Source: Pseudomonadota bacterium (GTDB lineage Bacteria; Pseudomonadota; Gammaproteobacteria; Steroidobacterales; Steroidobacteraceae). Taken from it: DNA of 62,199 nucleotides. Shown here piece after piece: positions 8,641 to 17,147 of this stretch. The position numbers and the translations under genes were made by a program. The stretch spans positions 1 to 62,199 of the forward strand of contig JAEWLQ010000021.1 in assembly GCA_023457495.1 (NCBI GenBank). Direction: 5' to 3'. The notes beneath the pieces were generated by a model, which was given only the letters and a program-made list of their open reading frames with translations, ran no database searches and had not been told where the DNA came from. Each line of letters begins with the position of its first letter. Within the stretch, counting starts at the first letter, position 1.

Positions 8641-8683
8641 GGGGTCAGGCACCATTTCCGAAGCGGAAATGGAGCCAGACCCC
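8641..8683. repeat. REP-like imperfect palindrome
   Basis: Two 20-base arms (8641-8660 and 8664-8683) around AAG pair at 18 of 20 positions; both mismatches are A opposite A. The outer ends are GGGGTC and GACCCC. It fills the 72-base gap between the Rid-family gene and the ATPase gene. Palindromes of this GGGGTC...GACCCC kind are dispersed in many proteobacteria and are moved by RAYT transposases; no such gene is in the window. In RNA it would form a stable hairpin. Confidence 0.7.
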
Positions 8684-8688
8684 GGCGT

Positions 8689-9129
8689 TCATTTCTTGCG
8701 TTTCGGCTTGGTCTTGGCTTTCGCCTTTTTCTTCGGGGCCGTGCGCTTCTTGCCGCGCAGGGCGGTCACTTCGATTTCGATCTTCATGCGCGGATCGACG
8801 AGGCCGACCACCATCGCGGTGCACGAGGGCCGCACGTCGCCGAAGACTTTGCCCATGGCCGGCCAGCAGAGTTCGAAATCCGCGGCATTGGTCATAAGGT
8901 AATGGACGCGCACGACGTCCGAGAAACTGGCGCCGGCCTGTTTCAGCGCCGCCTCGATGTTCTTCAGGGCCTGCTCGCATTGGGCGACGACATCGTCCTG
9001 GATGGTCATCGTGGAATAGTCGAACCCGGTCGTGCCGGACACGAAAACCCAGTCGCCATCGACCACGGCGCGCGAATAACCGATGCTCTTTTCGAAGGTG
9101 GAACCCGAGGAAATCAGCCGCCGCGTCAT
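8689..9129 (-). CDS. Rid (YjgF/YER057c) family protein with lysine-rich tail
   Basis: A 146-residue protein with the Rid fold: VSGTTGFDYST, QALKNIEAALKQAGASFSDVVRVHYL, and KIEIEVTAL. RidA proper deaminates reactive enamines using a conserved arginine (Arg105 in E. coli); here the aligned stretch reads RPSCTAMVVG with cysteine at that position, so deaminase activity is doubtful. The last ~24 residues are almost all Lys, Ala, Pro and Thr (KKRTAPKKKAKAKTKPKRKK), an extra basic tail that might bind nucleic acid. Start at 9129 follows AAGGGAG. Divergent from the trp operon. Confidence 0.87.
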   Translation of the reverse strand: MTRRLISSGSTFEKSIGYSRAVVDGDWVFVSGTTGFDYSTMTIQDDVVAQCEQALKNIEAALKQAGASFSDVVRVHYLMTNAADFELCWPAMGKVFGDVRPSCTAMVVGLVDPRMKIEIEVTALRGKKRTAPKKKAKAKTKPKRKK

Positions 9130-9176
9130 CGATCGCTCCCTTTGTGTTGAAGGGCCGGATTCTAACTCCCAAAGCC

Positions 9177-9206
9177 TTGACGCGGCGTCGAGCCGACGGC
9201 GATACT
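9177..9206 (+). promoter_or_regulatory. Promoter of the trp operon
   Basis: TTGACG (9177-9182), an 18-base spacer and GATACT (9201-9206) form a good sigma-70 type promoter. Transcription would begin near 9213, three bases before the leader-peptide ATG at 9216. No TrpR-operator-like symmetry is evident, so attenuation may be the main control. Confidence 0.6.
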
Positions 9207-9215
9207 CACCGCCCC

Positions 9216-9263
9216 ATGATTCAGAACGGCATCCGCAAAGTCTGGTGGTGGCGCCTCCCATAA
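9216..9263 (+). CDS. trpL: trp operon leader peptide
   Basis: A 15-residue peptide, MIQNGIRKVWWWRLP, with three consecutive Trp codons (TGG at 9243-9251), followed by TAA. This is the hallmark of ribosome-mediated attenuation: ribosomes stall at the Trp codons when charged tRNA-Trp is scarce. There is no Shine-Dalgarno sequence and the ATG is about three bases from the predicted transcription start, so translation may start leaderless. It is 137 bases upstream of trpE and followed by a terminator hairpin. Confidence 0.85.
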   Translation: MIQNGIRKVWWWRLP

Positions 9264-9318
9264 GGAGAGGGCCGCGGGACGTTATTGCTCTACTGATCTG
9301 ATCAGGGCGAATTCCTAG

Positions 9319-9353
9319 AACCCATCTCCGGTGATACCAGAGATGGGTTTTTT
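9319..9353 (+). terminator. trp attenuator (3:4 terminator hairpin)
   Basis: Arms AACCCATCTC (9319-9328) and GAGATGGGTT (9340-9349) form a perfect 10-bp stem with an 11-base loop, followed by a T run (9348-9353): an intrinsic terminator. The competing antiterminator is also visible: GGAGAGGG (9264-9271) can pair with CCCATCTCC (9321-9329) with one bulge. CCTCC (9254-9258), over the end of trpL, can pair with GGAG (9264-9267) to form the 1:2 hairpin. So regions 1-4 of a classical attenuator can all be assigned. Confidence 0.85.
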
Positions 9354-9400
9354 GTTGTCTGCGCGTTGCGAAGACGTTGGAAAAATAGAGAGGAAACGCG

Positions 9401-10800
9401 GTGAAACCGCCTTTTGACATCGCCGGCGATCTCGACACCCCCGTGTCGGCCTTCGCCAAGCTCGGCGCCTTCAACCCGCGCTTCCTGCTGGAGAGCGTCG
9501 AAGGCGGTGAACGCCTCGCGCGTTATTCATTCATCGGTTTCGGCAAATGCCTCGAGGTGCGGCTCGACGCCGCGGGCCTCGCGGTTGGCGATGCGAAGCT
9601 GCCGCGGCCGAAGGACAAGGCCGCGTTGTTGGACGCGCTGCGCCAGGCGCTCGCGGCCGCGCCGAAACCCATGCCCGAGATGGCGGGCGTGCCGCTCGCG
9701 GGCGGACTCGTCGGCTATTCGTCGTACGACGTAGTGCGCTACTTCGAGCGCCTGCCGTCGAAGGCGCGCGTCGATCACCCGGTGCCGGACCTGCACTACG
9801 TCGCGCCCGAATCGCTGCTGGTGTTCGACCACCTGACGCGCGGCATCGCGTTGCTGCATGCCGGCAGCGAGGCGGAGCGGCAGGCCCTGCGTCGCGACGT
9901 CATCCGCGCGTTGCGCGGCGGCATACCTAACTATTCGACGCCCAGCGCCGACCCGCAGACGCGTTATTCGCCCGCCGCGGGTTCGCTTTCGCAGGATGAA
10001 TTCACCGCGGGAGTGAAGCGCACCCAGGAATACATCGCCGCCGGCGACGTCTACCAGCTCGTGTTGTCCTCGCGCTTCTCGGGCCGTCACTCGATCGATC
10101 CGTTCGAAGCCTACCGCGCGTTGCGCCTCATCAATCCTTCTCCCTACATGTATTACTGCCGGCTCGGCGACGTGACCGTCGTCGGCTCCTCGCCTGAGGC
10201 GCTGGTGAAGGTCTCCGCGCGCGGCGACGCGCAGCTTCGGCCCATCGCGGGCACGCGGCCGCGCGATGACGATCCGGAAGTCGACCTGCAGCGCGAGAAG
10301 GACCTGCTCGCGGACGTGAAGGAAAACGCCGAACACGTGATGCTGGTCGATCTGGCGCGCAACGATCTCGGGCGCGTCGCGCGCGCGGGCACCGTGCACG
10401 TCGATCCGTACCGCGTCATCGAGCGCTACAGCCACGTCATGCACATCGTGAGCGGCGTGAAAGGCGTGCTCGCGCCCGGGCGTGATGCGTTCGACCTGTT
10501 CGCCGCGACGTTCCCGGCGGGCACGCTGGTGGGTGCGCCGAAGGTGCGCGCGATGGAAATCATCGACGAGCTCGAGCCCGTGCGTCGCGGCCTGTATGGC
10601 GGCACGGTCGGATACTTCGGCGCGCGCGGCGACATGGATCAGGCCATCACGATCCGCACACTGGTGTTCCGCGGTGACGAATACAGCTATCAGGCCGGCG
10701 CGGGCATCGTCGCCGACAGTGTGCCGATCAAGGAATACGAAGAAGTGCTCGCCAAGAGCGGCGCGATGGCGCGCGCGCTGAAGCTCGCGGCGGAGGGCCT

Positions 10801-10804
<4 letters not shown>
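9401..10804 (+). CDS. trpE: Anthranilate synthase component I
   Basis: A 467-residue enzyme making anthranilate from chorismate with ammonia supplied by TrpG. The N-terminal domain carries LLES (29-32), the element that forms the feedback Trp-binding site in this family. The catalytic domain shows GDVYQLVLSSRF, PIAGTRPRDDD, HVMLVDLARNDLG, GTLVGAPKVRAMEIIDELE and DQAITIRTLVF. Start is GTG at 9401 behind GAGAGGA. Its stop overlaps trpG (ATGA). First enzyme gene of the operon, placed behind the attenuator. Confidence 0.97.
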
Positions 10805-11399
<595 letters not shown>

Positions 11400-11403
<4 letters not shown>

Positions 11404-12428
11404 ACCTGCGCGACACGCTCGAGCACCTGCTTTCGGGCAAGAGCCTCGGCGAGGAGGAAGCCTCGGACCTGCTGCGCGCGCTCACCGGCGCGGAGATGCC
11501 GCCCGCGCTCGCCGGCGCGTTGCTCGCCGCGCTGCGCTCCAAGGGCGTCACCGCGGACGAGGTGCGCGGTTTCGCGCGCGCCATGCGCGCCCTGGCGCGC
11601 CAGCCCGCCATTCCCGCGAACGCAGCCGCGATCGACATCGTCGGTACCGGCGGTGATGCGTCGGGCAGCTTCAACCTATCTACCGGCGCGGCGCTGCTGA
11701 CGGCGGCCTGCGGCGTCGACGTTATCAAACACGGCAACCGCTCGGTGTCGAGCAAGTCCGGCAGTGCCGACGTGCTCGAGCAGCTCGGCCTGAAGCTTCC
11801 GCTGGACGAAGCCGCCGCCGGTGCCTGTCTCGCGGCAACGAAGTTCACGTTCCTGTTCGCGCCTCACTACCACCCGGCGATGAAGGCGGTGGGTCCGGTG
11901 CGCCAGGCGATGGGCGTGCGCACGGTGTTCAACATCCTGGGACCGCTCACCAATCCGGCGGCACCGCGTTTCCAGCTCACGGGCGCGTTCAACCTGCCCA
12001 CCGCGCAGCTGATGGCCGACGCGTTGTCGGGACTGCCGATCGAGCGCGCGTTCGTCGTGCACGGCGCCGAAGGCTGGGACGAGCCCACGCCGCTCGGGCC
12101 GTTCACCGTCCTCGACGTACGGCCGGGCAAGGTGCAGGCGGAAATCCGCAGCCCCTCGGACTACGGACTCGATCTGTGCGGCGCGCGCGATCTCGCCGGC
12201 GGCGACGCCGCCTCCAACGCGCGCGCGCTGCGCGCCGTGCTCGCCGGTGAGGACCGGGGACCGCACCGCGACGCATTGTTGTTAGGCGCGGCGCTCGCGC
12301 TCGAAATCGTCGGCCGCGCGAAGTCGCCGCGCGAGGGTGTCGAGATCGCCCGGGCGGCGATCGACGGCGGCGCGGCCCTGCGCACGCTCGAGGCGCTGAC
12401 TTCGTTCGGCGCGCGGGGCGCGGCATGA
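11400..12428 (+). CDS. trpD: Anthranilate phosphoribosyltransferase
   Basis: 342 residues, second step of tryptophan synthesis (anthranilate + PRPP). Signature motifs: DIVGTGGDASGSFNLST (PRPP loop), KHGNRSVSSKSGSADVLE, and GVRTVFNILGPLTNP. The GTG at 11400 overlaps the trpG stop (GTGA) and gives the normal N-terminus NLRDTLEHLLSGKSL. Its end overlaps trpC by four bases. Confidence 0.96.
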
Positions 12429-13273
12429 GCGCGGACTTCCTCGGGCAGATGGCGGCATCGAGCCGCGCGCGTTCGGCCGAAGCGCAGGCGCGCCTCCCGG
12501 AACGCGAATTGCGCGCGCGCATCGCGGATCTGCCGGCCGCGCCGCGGCTCGCGCTGCGCGGCTTCGATCTCATCGCCGAAGTGAAACTGCGCTCGCCCGC
12601 GGTCGGCCTGCTCAAGGCGGCCGCGGAAGAAGACGTCGGCGCGCGCGTCGCGACCTATGCGCGCGCGGGGGCCGCCGCCGTTTCGATCCTCACCGAGCCC
12701 AGCCGCTTCGATGGCTCGCTCGAGGATCTCGGCGCGGGCGCTTCCGCGCTCGCGCCGCTCGGCGTGCCCGCGATGCGCAAGGATTTCCTCGTCGACGGCT
12801 ACCAGGTGCTCGAAGGCCGCGCCGCCGGCGCCGCAGGCGTGCTCGCCATCCTGCGCATGCTGCCGCGCGGCGAGCTCGAGCGCCTGATCGACACCGCGCT
12901 CGAGCATTCGATGTTCGTGCTGCTCGAAACCTTCGACGCACCCGACATCGAGCTCGCGCACGCGCTGATCGACGCGCGCGAAGCGCATCGGGACCTGCTG
13001 CTGGTCGGCGTCAACTCGCGCGACCTCGTGACGCTCAAGGTGGTGCCCGGCCGTCTCGACAGCCTGGCCGCCTCGCTGCCGTCGAACGTGAAACGCGTCG
13101 CCGAAAGCGGCGTCGCCACGGCCGAAGACGCCGCGCGCATGGCGCGCTGCGGTTACGACCTCGCCCTCGTGGGCAGCGCGTTGATGTCCGCGCCGGATCC
13201 GGCGGCGCTCGCCCAGGCGATGCTCGCCGGCGCCCGCGCCGCGCAGCACGACCGGAGTGCCGGCAACCGATGA
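12425..13273 (+). CDS. trpC: Indole-3-glycerol phosphate synthase
   Basis: 282 residues, TIM-barrel enzyme closing the indole ring. Motifs: FDLIAEVKLRSPAVGLLK, AAAVSILTEPSRFDGSLEDL, MRKDFLVDGYQVLE, LVGVNSRDLVTLKV and AESGVATAEDAARM. It is a single-function protein, unlike the E. coli TrpC-TrpF fusion. Both ends overlap neighbours by four bases (ATGA). Confidence 0.96.
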   Translation: MSADFLGQMAASSRARSAEAQARLPERELRARIADLPAAPRLALRGFDLIAEVKLRSPAVGLLKAAAEEDVGARVATYARAGAAAVSILTEPSRFDGSLEDLGAGASALAPLGVPAMRKDFLVDGYQVLEGRAAGAAGVLAILRMLPRGELERLIDTALEHSMFVLLETFDAPDIELAHALIDAREAHRDLLLVGVNSRDLVTLKVVPGRLDSLAASLPSNVKRVAESGVATAEDAARMARCGYDLALVGSALMSAPDPAALAQAMLAGARAAQHDRSAGNR

Positions 13274-13872
13274 CGCGGCCTTTCATCAAGATCTGTGGAA
13301 TGACCACACCGGAGGCGGTGCGTGCCGCGCTCGCGTGTGAAGTCGACGCGATCGGCTTCGTGTTCGCGAAGTCGGTGCGCCAGGTCAGCGCGGCCGTGGC
13401 CTGCGAGCTCGCGGCCCCCGCGCGCCGCAAAGTGGCCTGCGTGGCGGTCACGCGCCATCCGTCGCGCGCGGAAGTCGACGAAATCCTGCGTGATTTCAAG
13501 CCCGACATCCTGCAGACGGACATCGAGGACCTCGCGACACTCGCCCTGCCGAAGGAGCTCAGTGTGTTGCCGGTGCTGCGGCCCGGATCCGAGTCCGCCT
13601 GCGAGTTGCCACGGCGCGTGTTGTTCGAAGGGCCCGTGAGCGGCAGCGGTCAAACTACCGACTGGGACGCCGCCGCCGGGCTCGCGCGCCGCAACGAGGT
13701 CATCCTCGCCGGCGGACTGAATCCGGAAAACGTCGGCGCGGCGCTGCGCCACGTGCGCCCGTTCGGAGTGGACGTGTCGAGCGGCGTGGAGAGCGCGCCC
13801 GGCGTCAAGAGCGCGGACAAGATCGAAAGTTTCGTGGCCGCCGCGCGTCGCGCGGCCCTGGAGTACACATGA
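13270..13872 (+). CDS. trpF: Phosphoribosylanthranilate isomerase
   Basis: 200 residues, TIM barrel, Amadori rearrangement before TrpC. The catalytic Cys9 is in KICGM. The strand that usually carries the catalytic Asp before GxGxxxDW reads LFEGPVSGSGQTTDW here, i.e. a Glu (FEG) in place of Asp; a similar EG.xSG pattern is, from memory, seen in some Xanthomonad-type TrpF proteins. LAGGLNPENVGAAL and GVDVSSGVE (phosphate binding) are intact. Overlaps trpC and trpB by four bases. Confidence 0.93.
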   Translation: MTRPFIKICGMTTPEAVRAALACEVDAIGFVFAKSVRQVSAAVACELAAPARRKVACVAVTRHPSRAEVDEILRDFKPDILQTDIEDLATLALPKELSVLPVLRPGSESACELPRRVLFEGPVSGSGQTTDWDAAAGLARRNEVILAGGLNPENVGAALRHVRPFGVDVSSGVESAPGVKSADKIESFVAAARRAALEYT

Positions 13873-15134
13873 TCCCTCTCGATGCGGCCCAACAGGCCAA
13901 ACTACTTGCGGACGAGCTCGCCGGGAAATATCCGGATGCGCGCGGCCGCTTTGGTCCATTCGGCGGACGTTACGTGCCCGAGACCCTGGTCGCGGCGTTC
14001 GACCGGCTGGAGGCGGGCATCAAAAAGCACCTGCACGCGCCGGACTTCCAGGCGGAGCTCGCCGCGGAACTCGCGAGCTGGGTGGGCCGTCCCACCGCGC
14101 TGACACACGCCCCGAAACTTTCGAAGGCCTGGGGCGCGGACGTGTGGTTCAAGCGCGAGGATCTCGCGCACACCGGCGCGCACAAGATCAACAATGCGCT
14201 CGGGCAGGCACTGCTCGCCAAGCGGCTCGGCGTCAAACGCATCGTCGCCGAGACGGGCGCGGGCCAGCATGGTGTCGCGAGCGCGGCGGCCTGCGCGCGC
14301 GTGGGATTGCCGTGCACGGTCTACATGGGCGCCGTCGACATGGAGCGCCAGGCGCCGAACGTCGGCCGCATGAAGTTGCTGGGCGCGACCGTCGTGCCGG
14401 TCACCAGCGGCGACAAGACGCTGCGCGCCGCCATCGACGATGCCTTCCGCGACTGGGTCTCCGATCCGAACGACACGTTCTACATCATCGGTTCGGCGGT
14501 CGGTCCGCATCCATATCCGTACCTGGTGCGCGAACTTCAGACCGTCATCGGCAAGGAAGCGCGCGCGCAATTCCTGGAGCGCAACGGGTGCCTGCCGGAC
14601 GCGGTCGTCTCCTGCGTCGGCGGCGGCTCGAACTCCATCGGCATGTTTCATCCTTTCATCGGCGATGCTTCGGTGGAGATCATCGGCATCGAGGCGGGCG
14701 GCACGGGCAAGGAGCTCGGGCACAACGCGGCGACGCTCGCGTACGGCCGTCCCGGTGTGCTGCAAGGCGCGTATTCGTTGCTGCTGCAGGACGATGACGG
14801 ACAGATCCAGGAGACCGAATCGGTTTCCGCCGGCCTCGATTACCCGGGCGTCGGTCCCGAACATTCGCTGCTGCTGTGGGCCGGACGCGTGCGTTACGAG
14901 GCGGCGACCGACGCCGAGTCGCTCGAAGCGCTCACCGAGTGCTGCCGCACGGAAGGTATCCTGCCCGCCATCGAGTCGGCTCATGCGTTCGCCGGCGCGA
15001 AGCGCTGGGCGAAGCAGAATCCCGGCAAGAAAGTCCTGATAGGACTCTCGGGCCGCGGCGACAAGGACATGCCCACACTGCAGCGCACCGTGCTCGCGCC
15101 TGCGCCAGGCGATACGCAGAAGAAACCGTCATGA
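13869..15134 (+). CDS. trpB: Tryptophan synthase beta chain
   Basis: 421 residues, PLP enzyme joining indole and serine. The PLP lysine is Lys106 (HTGAHKINNA); the phosphate loop GGGSNSIGMF and the Na/Lys region around FGGRYVPETL are intact. It works as an alpha2-beta2 complex with TrpA, encoded next with an ATGA overlap. A ~20-residue C-terminal tail (TVLAPAPGDTQKKPS) extends past the usual end. Confidence 0.97.
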   Translation: MIPLDAAQQAKLLADELAGKYPDARGRFGPFGGRYVPETLVAAFDRLEAGIKKHLHAPDFQAELAAELASWVGRPTALTHAPKLSKAWGADVWFKREDLAHTGAHKINNALGQALLAKRLGVKRIVAETGAGQHGVASAAACARVGLPCTVYMGAVDMERQAPNVGRMKLLGATVVPVTSGDKTLRAAIDDAFRDWVSDPNDTFYIIGSAVGPHPYPYLVRELQTVIGKEARAQFLERNGCLPDAVVSCVGGGSNSIGMFHPFIGDASVEIIGIEAGGTGKELGHNAATLAYGRPGVLQGAYSLLLQDDDGQIQETESVSAGLDYPGVGPEHSLLLWAGRVRYEAATDAESLEALTECCRTEGILPAIESAHAFAGAKRWAKQNPGKKVLIGLSGRGDKDMPTLQRTVLAPAPGDTQKKPS

Positions 15135-15907
15135 CATTGAACCAGAAGCCCAGCGAGAAACTCACGGCCGCCATCACGGGCGCGAAGGGCGGCACCGCCA
15201 TCGTCGCGTTCATTACCGCGGGATATCCGCGGCGCGAGAAGTTCCGAGAGCAACTCACGCAGATCGGTAACGAGGCCGACGTCGTCGAGATCGGCGTGCC
15301 CTTCACCGATCCGATGGCCGACGGCATGACCATCCAGCGCTCGAGCCGCGAGGCGCTGCGCCAGGGCGTATCGCTGCGCTGGTTGCTGAGCGAACTCGGC
15401 GCGATGCAGCGTCCCAAAGCCCCGCTCGTACTGATGAGTTATCTCAATCCGCTGCTCGCGTTCGGCTTCGAGAATCTGGCCGCCGCGGCCGCGCAGGCCG
15501 GAGTGTGCGGCTTCATCGTGCCGGATCTGCCGTTCGACGAGAGCGAGGAATTTCGCGCGGCGCTCGACCCGCACGGCATCGCGCTGATCCAGATGGTGAC
15601 GCCCGTGACGACGCCCGAACGTCTCGCGAAGTTGTGCGCCGCCGCGCAGGGCTTCGTCTACGCGGTCACCATGACCGGCACCACGGGCAAGACCGCGGCG
15701 GTGCCCGGCGAAGTGACGCGCTATCTCGACGCGGTGCGCGCGGCCTCCAAACTACCCGTGTGCGCCGGATTCGGAATCCGCGCGCGCGAACAGGTGCAGC
15801 AGCTCGAGGGCCACGTGGCCGGCGTCATCGTCGGCTCCGCGCTCGTGGAGGTTCTCGAAAGCGGACAGGATGCCGCAGCGTTCCTGAGGACGCTGCGCCC
15901 TAGTTAG
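15131..15907 (+). CDS. trpA: Tryptophan synthase alpha chain
   Basis: 258 residues, TIM barrel cleaving indole-3-glycerol phosphate. Catalytic Glu53 (VVEIGVPFTD) and Asp64 (PMADG) match Glu49/Asp60 of E. coli. FVYAVTMTGTTGKTA and GFGIRAREQVQ are the phosphate-binding loops. The ATG at 15131 overlaps the trpB stop. Last trp gene; an MFS gene starts four bases after its stop. Confidence 0.96.
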   Translation: MTLNQKPSEKLTAAITGAKGGTAIVAFITAGYPRREKFREQLTQIGNEADVVEIGVPFTDPMADGMTIQRSSREALRQGVSLRWLLSELGAMQRPKAPLVLMSYLNPLLAFGFENLAAAAAQAGVCGFIVPDLPFDESEEFRAALDPHGIALIQMVTPVTTPERLAKLCAAAQGFVYAVTMTGTTGKTAAVPGEVTRYLDAVRAASKLPVCAGFGIRAREQVQQLEGHVAGVIVGSALVEVLESGQDAAAFLRTLRPS

Positions 15908-15911
15908 CCGC

Positions 15912-17141
15912 TTGGAACACAAGCTGCCGCGCTACTGGATCCTCGCCGTCCTGCTCGGCGGGTTGTCCATGGTGAGCCCGTTCTCGATAGATACCTTCTT
16001 CCCCGCGTTCCACGCGATGGAAAAGGCGCTCGGGGTCGACGCGCTGCAGCTGCAGCAGGTGATCACGGCCTACATGCTGCCGTTCGCGTTCGCCTCGCTG
16101 CTGCACGGCCCGCTGTCGGACGCGGTCGGGCGCCGGCCCGTGATGATCTGGGGCATGTCTCTGTACACGGTCGGCTCGATCGCGTGCACGTTCGCGCCCA
16201 ACTACGAGTCGCTGATCGCGGCCCGCATCCTCCAGGGCGTGACGGCCGGCGTCGGCATCGTGATCGGCCGCGCGGTGATCCGCGACCTGTACGACGGCGC
16301 GCGTGCGCAGCGCCTCATGAGCTTCACCACGATGATCTTCGCGATCGCGCCGGCCATCGCGCCCATCATCGGTGGCTGGGCCCACATCGCCTTCGGCTGG
16401 CGCGCGGTGTTCGCGTTCATGGTGCTGTGTGGCCTCGTGTTCACGTTCGCGGCGTGGTGGAAGTTGCCCGAGACACACCCGGTCTCGGCGCGCGTTCCGT
16501 TCAACGTACGCAACCTCGCCGCGACCTCGGCGACGGTGCTGCGGCATCCGGAATTCCTGATGCTGGCGCTCGCGGCGGCGACCAACTTCTCGTCCATCGC
16601 CTGCTACATCGGCTCCGCTCCCGCGATCGTCGAGAAACATTGGGGCGGAAGCGAGACGTCTTACTACTGGCTGTTCCTGCCGGTGATCAGCGGCATCCTC
16701 ACCGGCGCGATCCTGTCGACCTTGTTCGCGCGCCGCTTCGATCTCGTCGTCCAGATCCGCATGGGGCTCGCGATCACGTTCGTGGCCGCCGCGCTGCGCG
16801 CCGTCCTCCACTCGGTATCGCCCGAGGTGCCGATGCATCTGCAGCAGGCGCTGCTGTTCACGTCGGCGATCGGCGCGCAGTTCGCGTTCCCCGTGCTGAC
16901 GCTGCTGATGCTCGATCTGTTTCCCGCGGCGCGTGGCACGGCGTCCGCCGGCCAATCGTTCGTCGCGCTGCTCATCACGGCATTCACGCTGGGTCTCGTG
17001 GCGCCGCACGTATCAGGAAACCTGAGCGTGCTGGCGTGGACCTCATTCGGCTACACGGTCGCGGCCTGGATCGCCTGGCATTTCGCGCGCCGGTGGCATC
17101 GCGGAGTGACGGCGGCCGCAACGGCGGCCAACGGGTCGTGA
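15912..17141 (+). CDS. MFS transporter, Bcr/CflA drug-efflux subfamily
   Basis: 409 residues with about 12 membrane spans. The loop 2-3 motif GPLSDAVGRRPVMIWG and the span-4/5 RILQGVTAGVGIVIGRAVIRD are typical of the Bcr/CflA group, proton-driven exporters of bicyclomycin, chloramphenicol or metabolites. The TTG start at 15912 lies four bases after trpA, so it is probably co-transcribed; export of an aromatic compound is conceivable but unproven. It ends four bases before 17146 and converges on the histidine-kinase gene. Confidence 0.88.
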   Translation: MEHKLPRYWILAVLLGGLSMVSPFSIDTFFPAFHAMEKALGVDALQLQQVITAYMLPFAFASLLHGPLSDAVGRRPVMIWGMSLYTVGSIACTFAPNYESLIAARILQGVTAGVGIVIGRAVIRDLYDGARAQRLMSFTTMIFAIAPAIAPIIGGWAHIAFGWRAVFAFMVLCGLVFTFAAWWKLPETHPVSARVPFNVRNLAATSATVLRHPEFLMLALAAATNFSSIACYIGSAPAIVEKHWGGSETSYYWLFLPVISGILTGAILSTLFARRFDLVVQIRMGLAITFVAAALRAVLHSVSPEVPMHLQQALLFTSAIGAQFAFPVLTLLMLDLFPAARGTASAGQSFVALLITAFTLGLVAPHVSGNLSVLAWTSFGYTVAAWIAWHFARRWHRGVTAAATAANGS

Positions 17142-17147
17142 TTCCCG

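Noticed and set aside
8617..8655. An upstream ATG for the HerA-like ATPase
   Set aside because: It lies inside the palindromic repeat; the ATG at 8616 begins the conserved-looking N-terminus.
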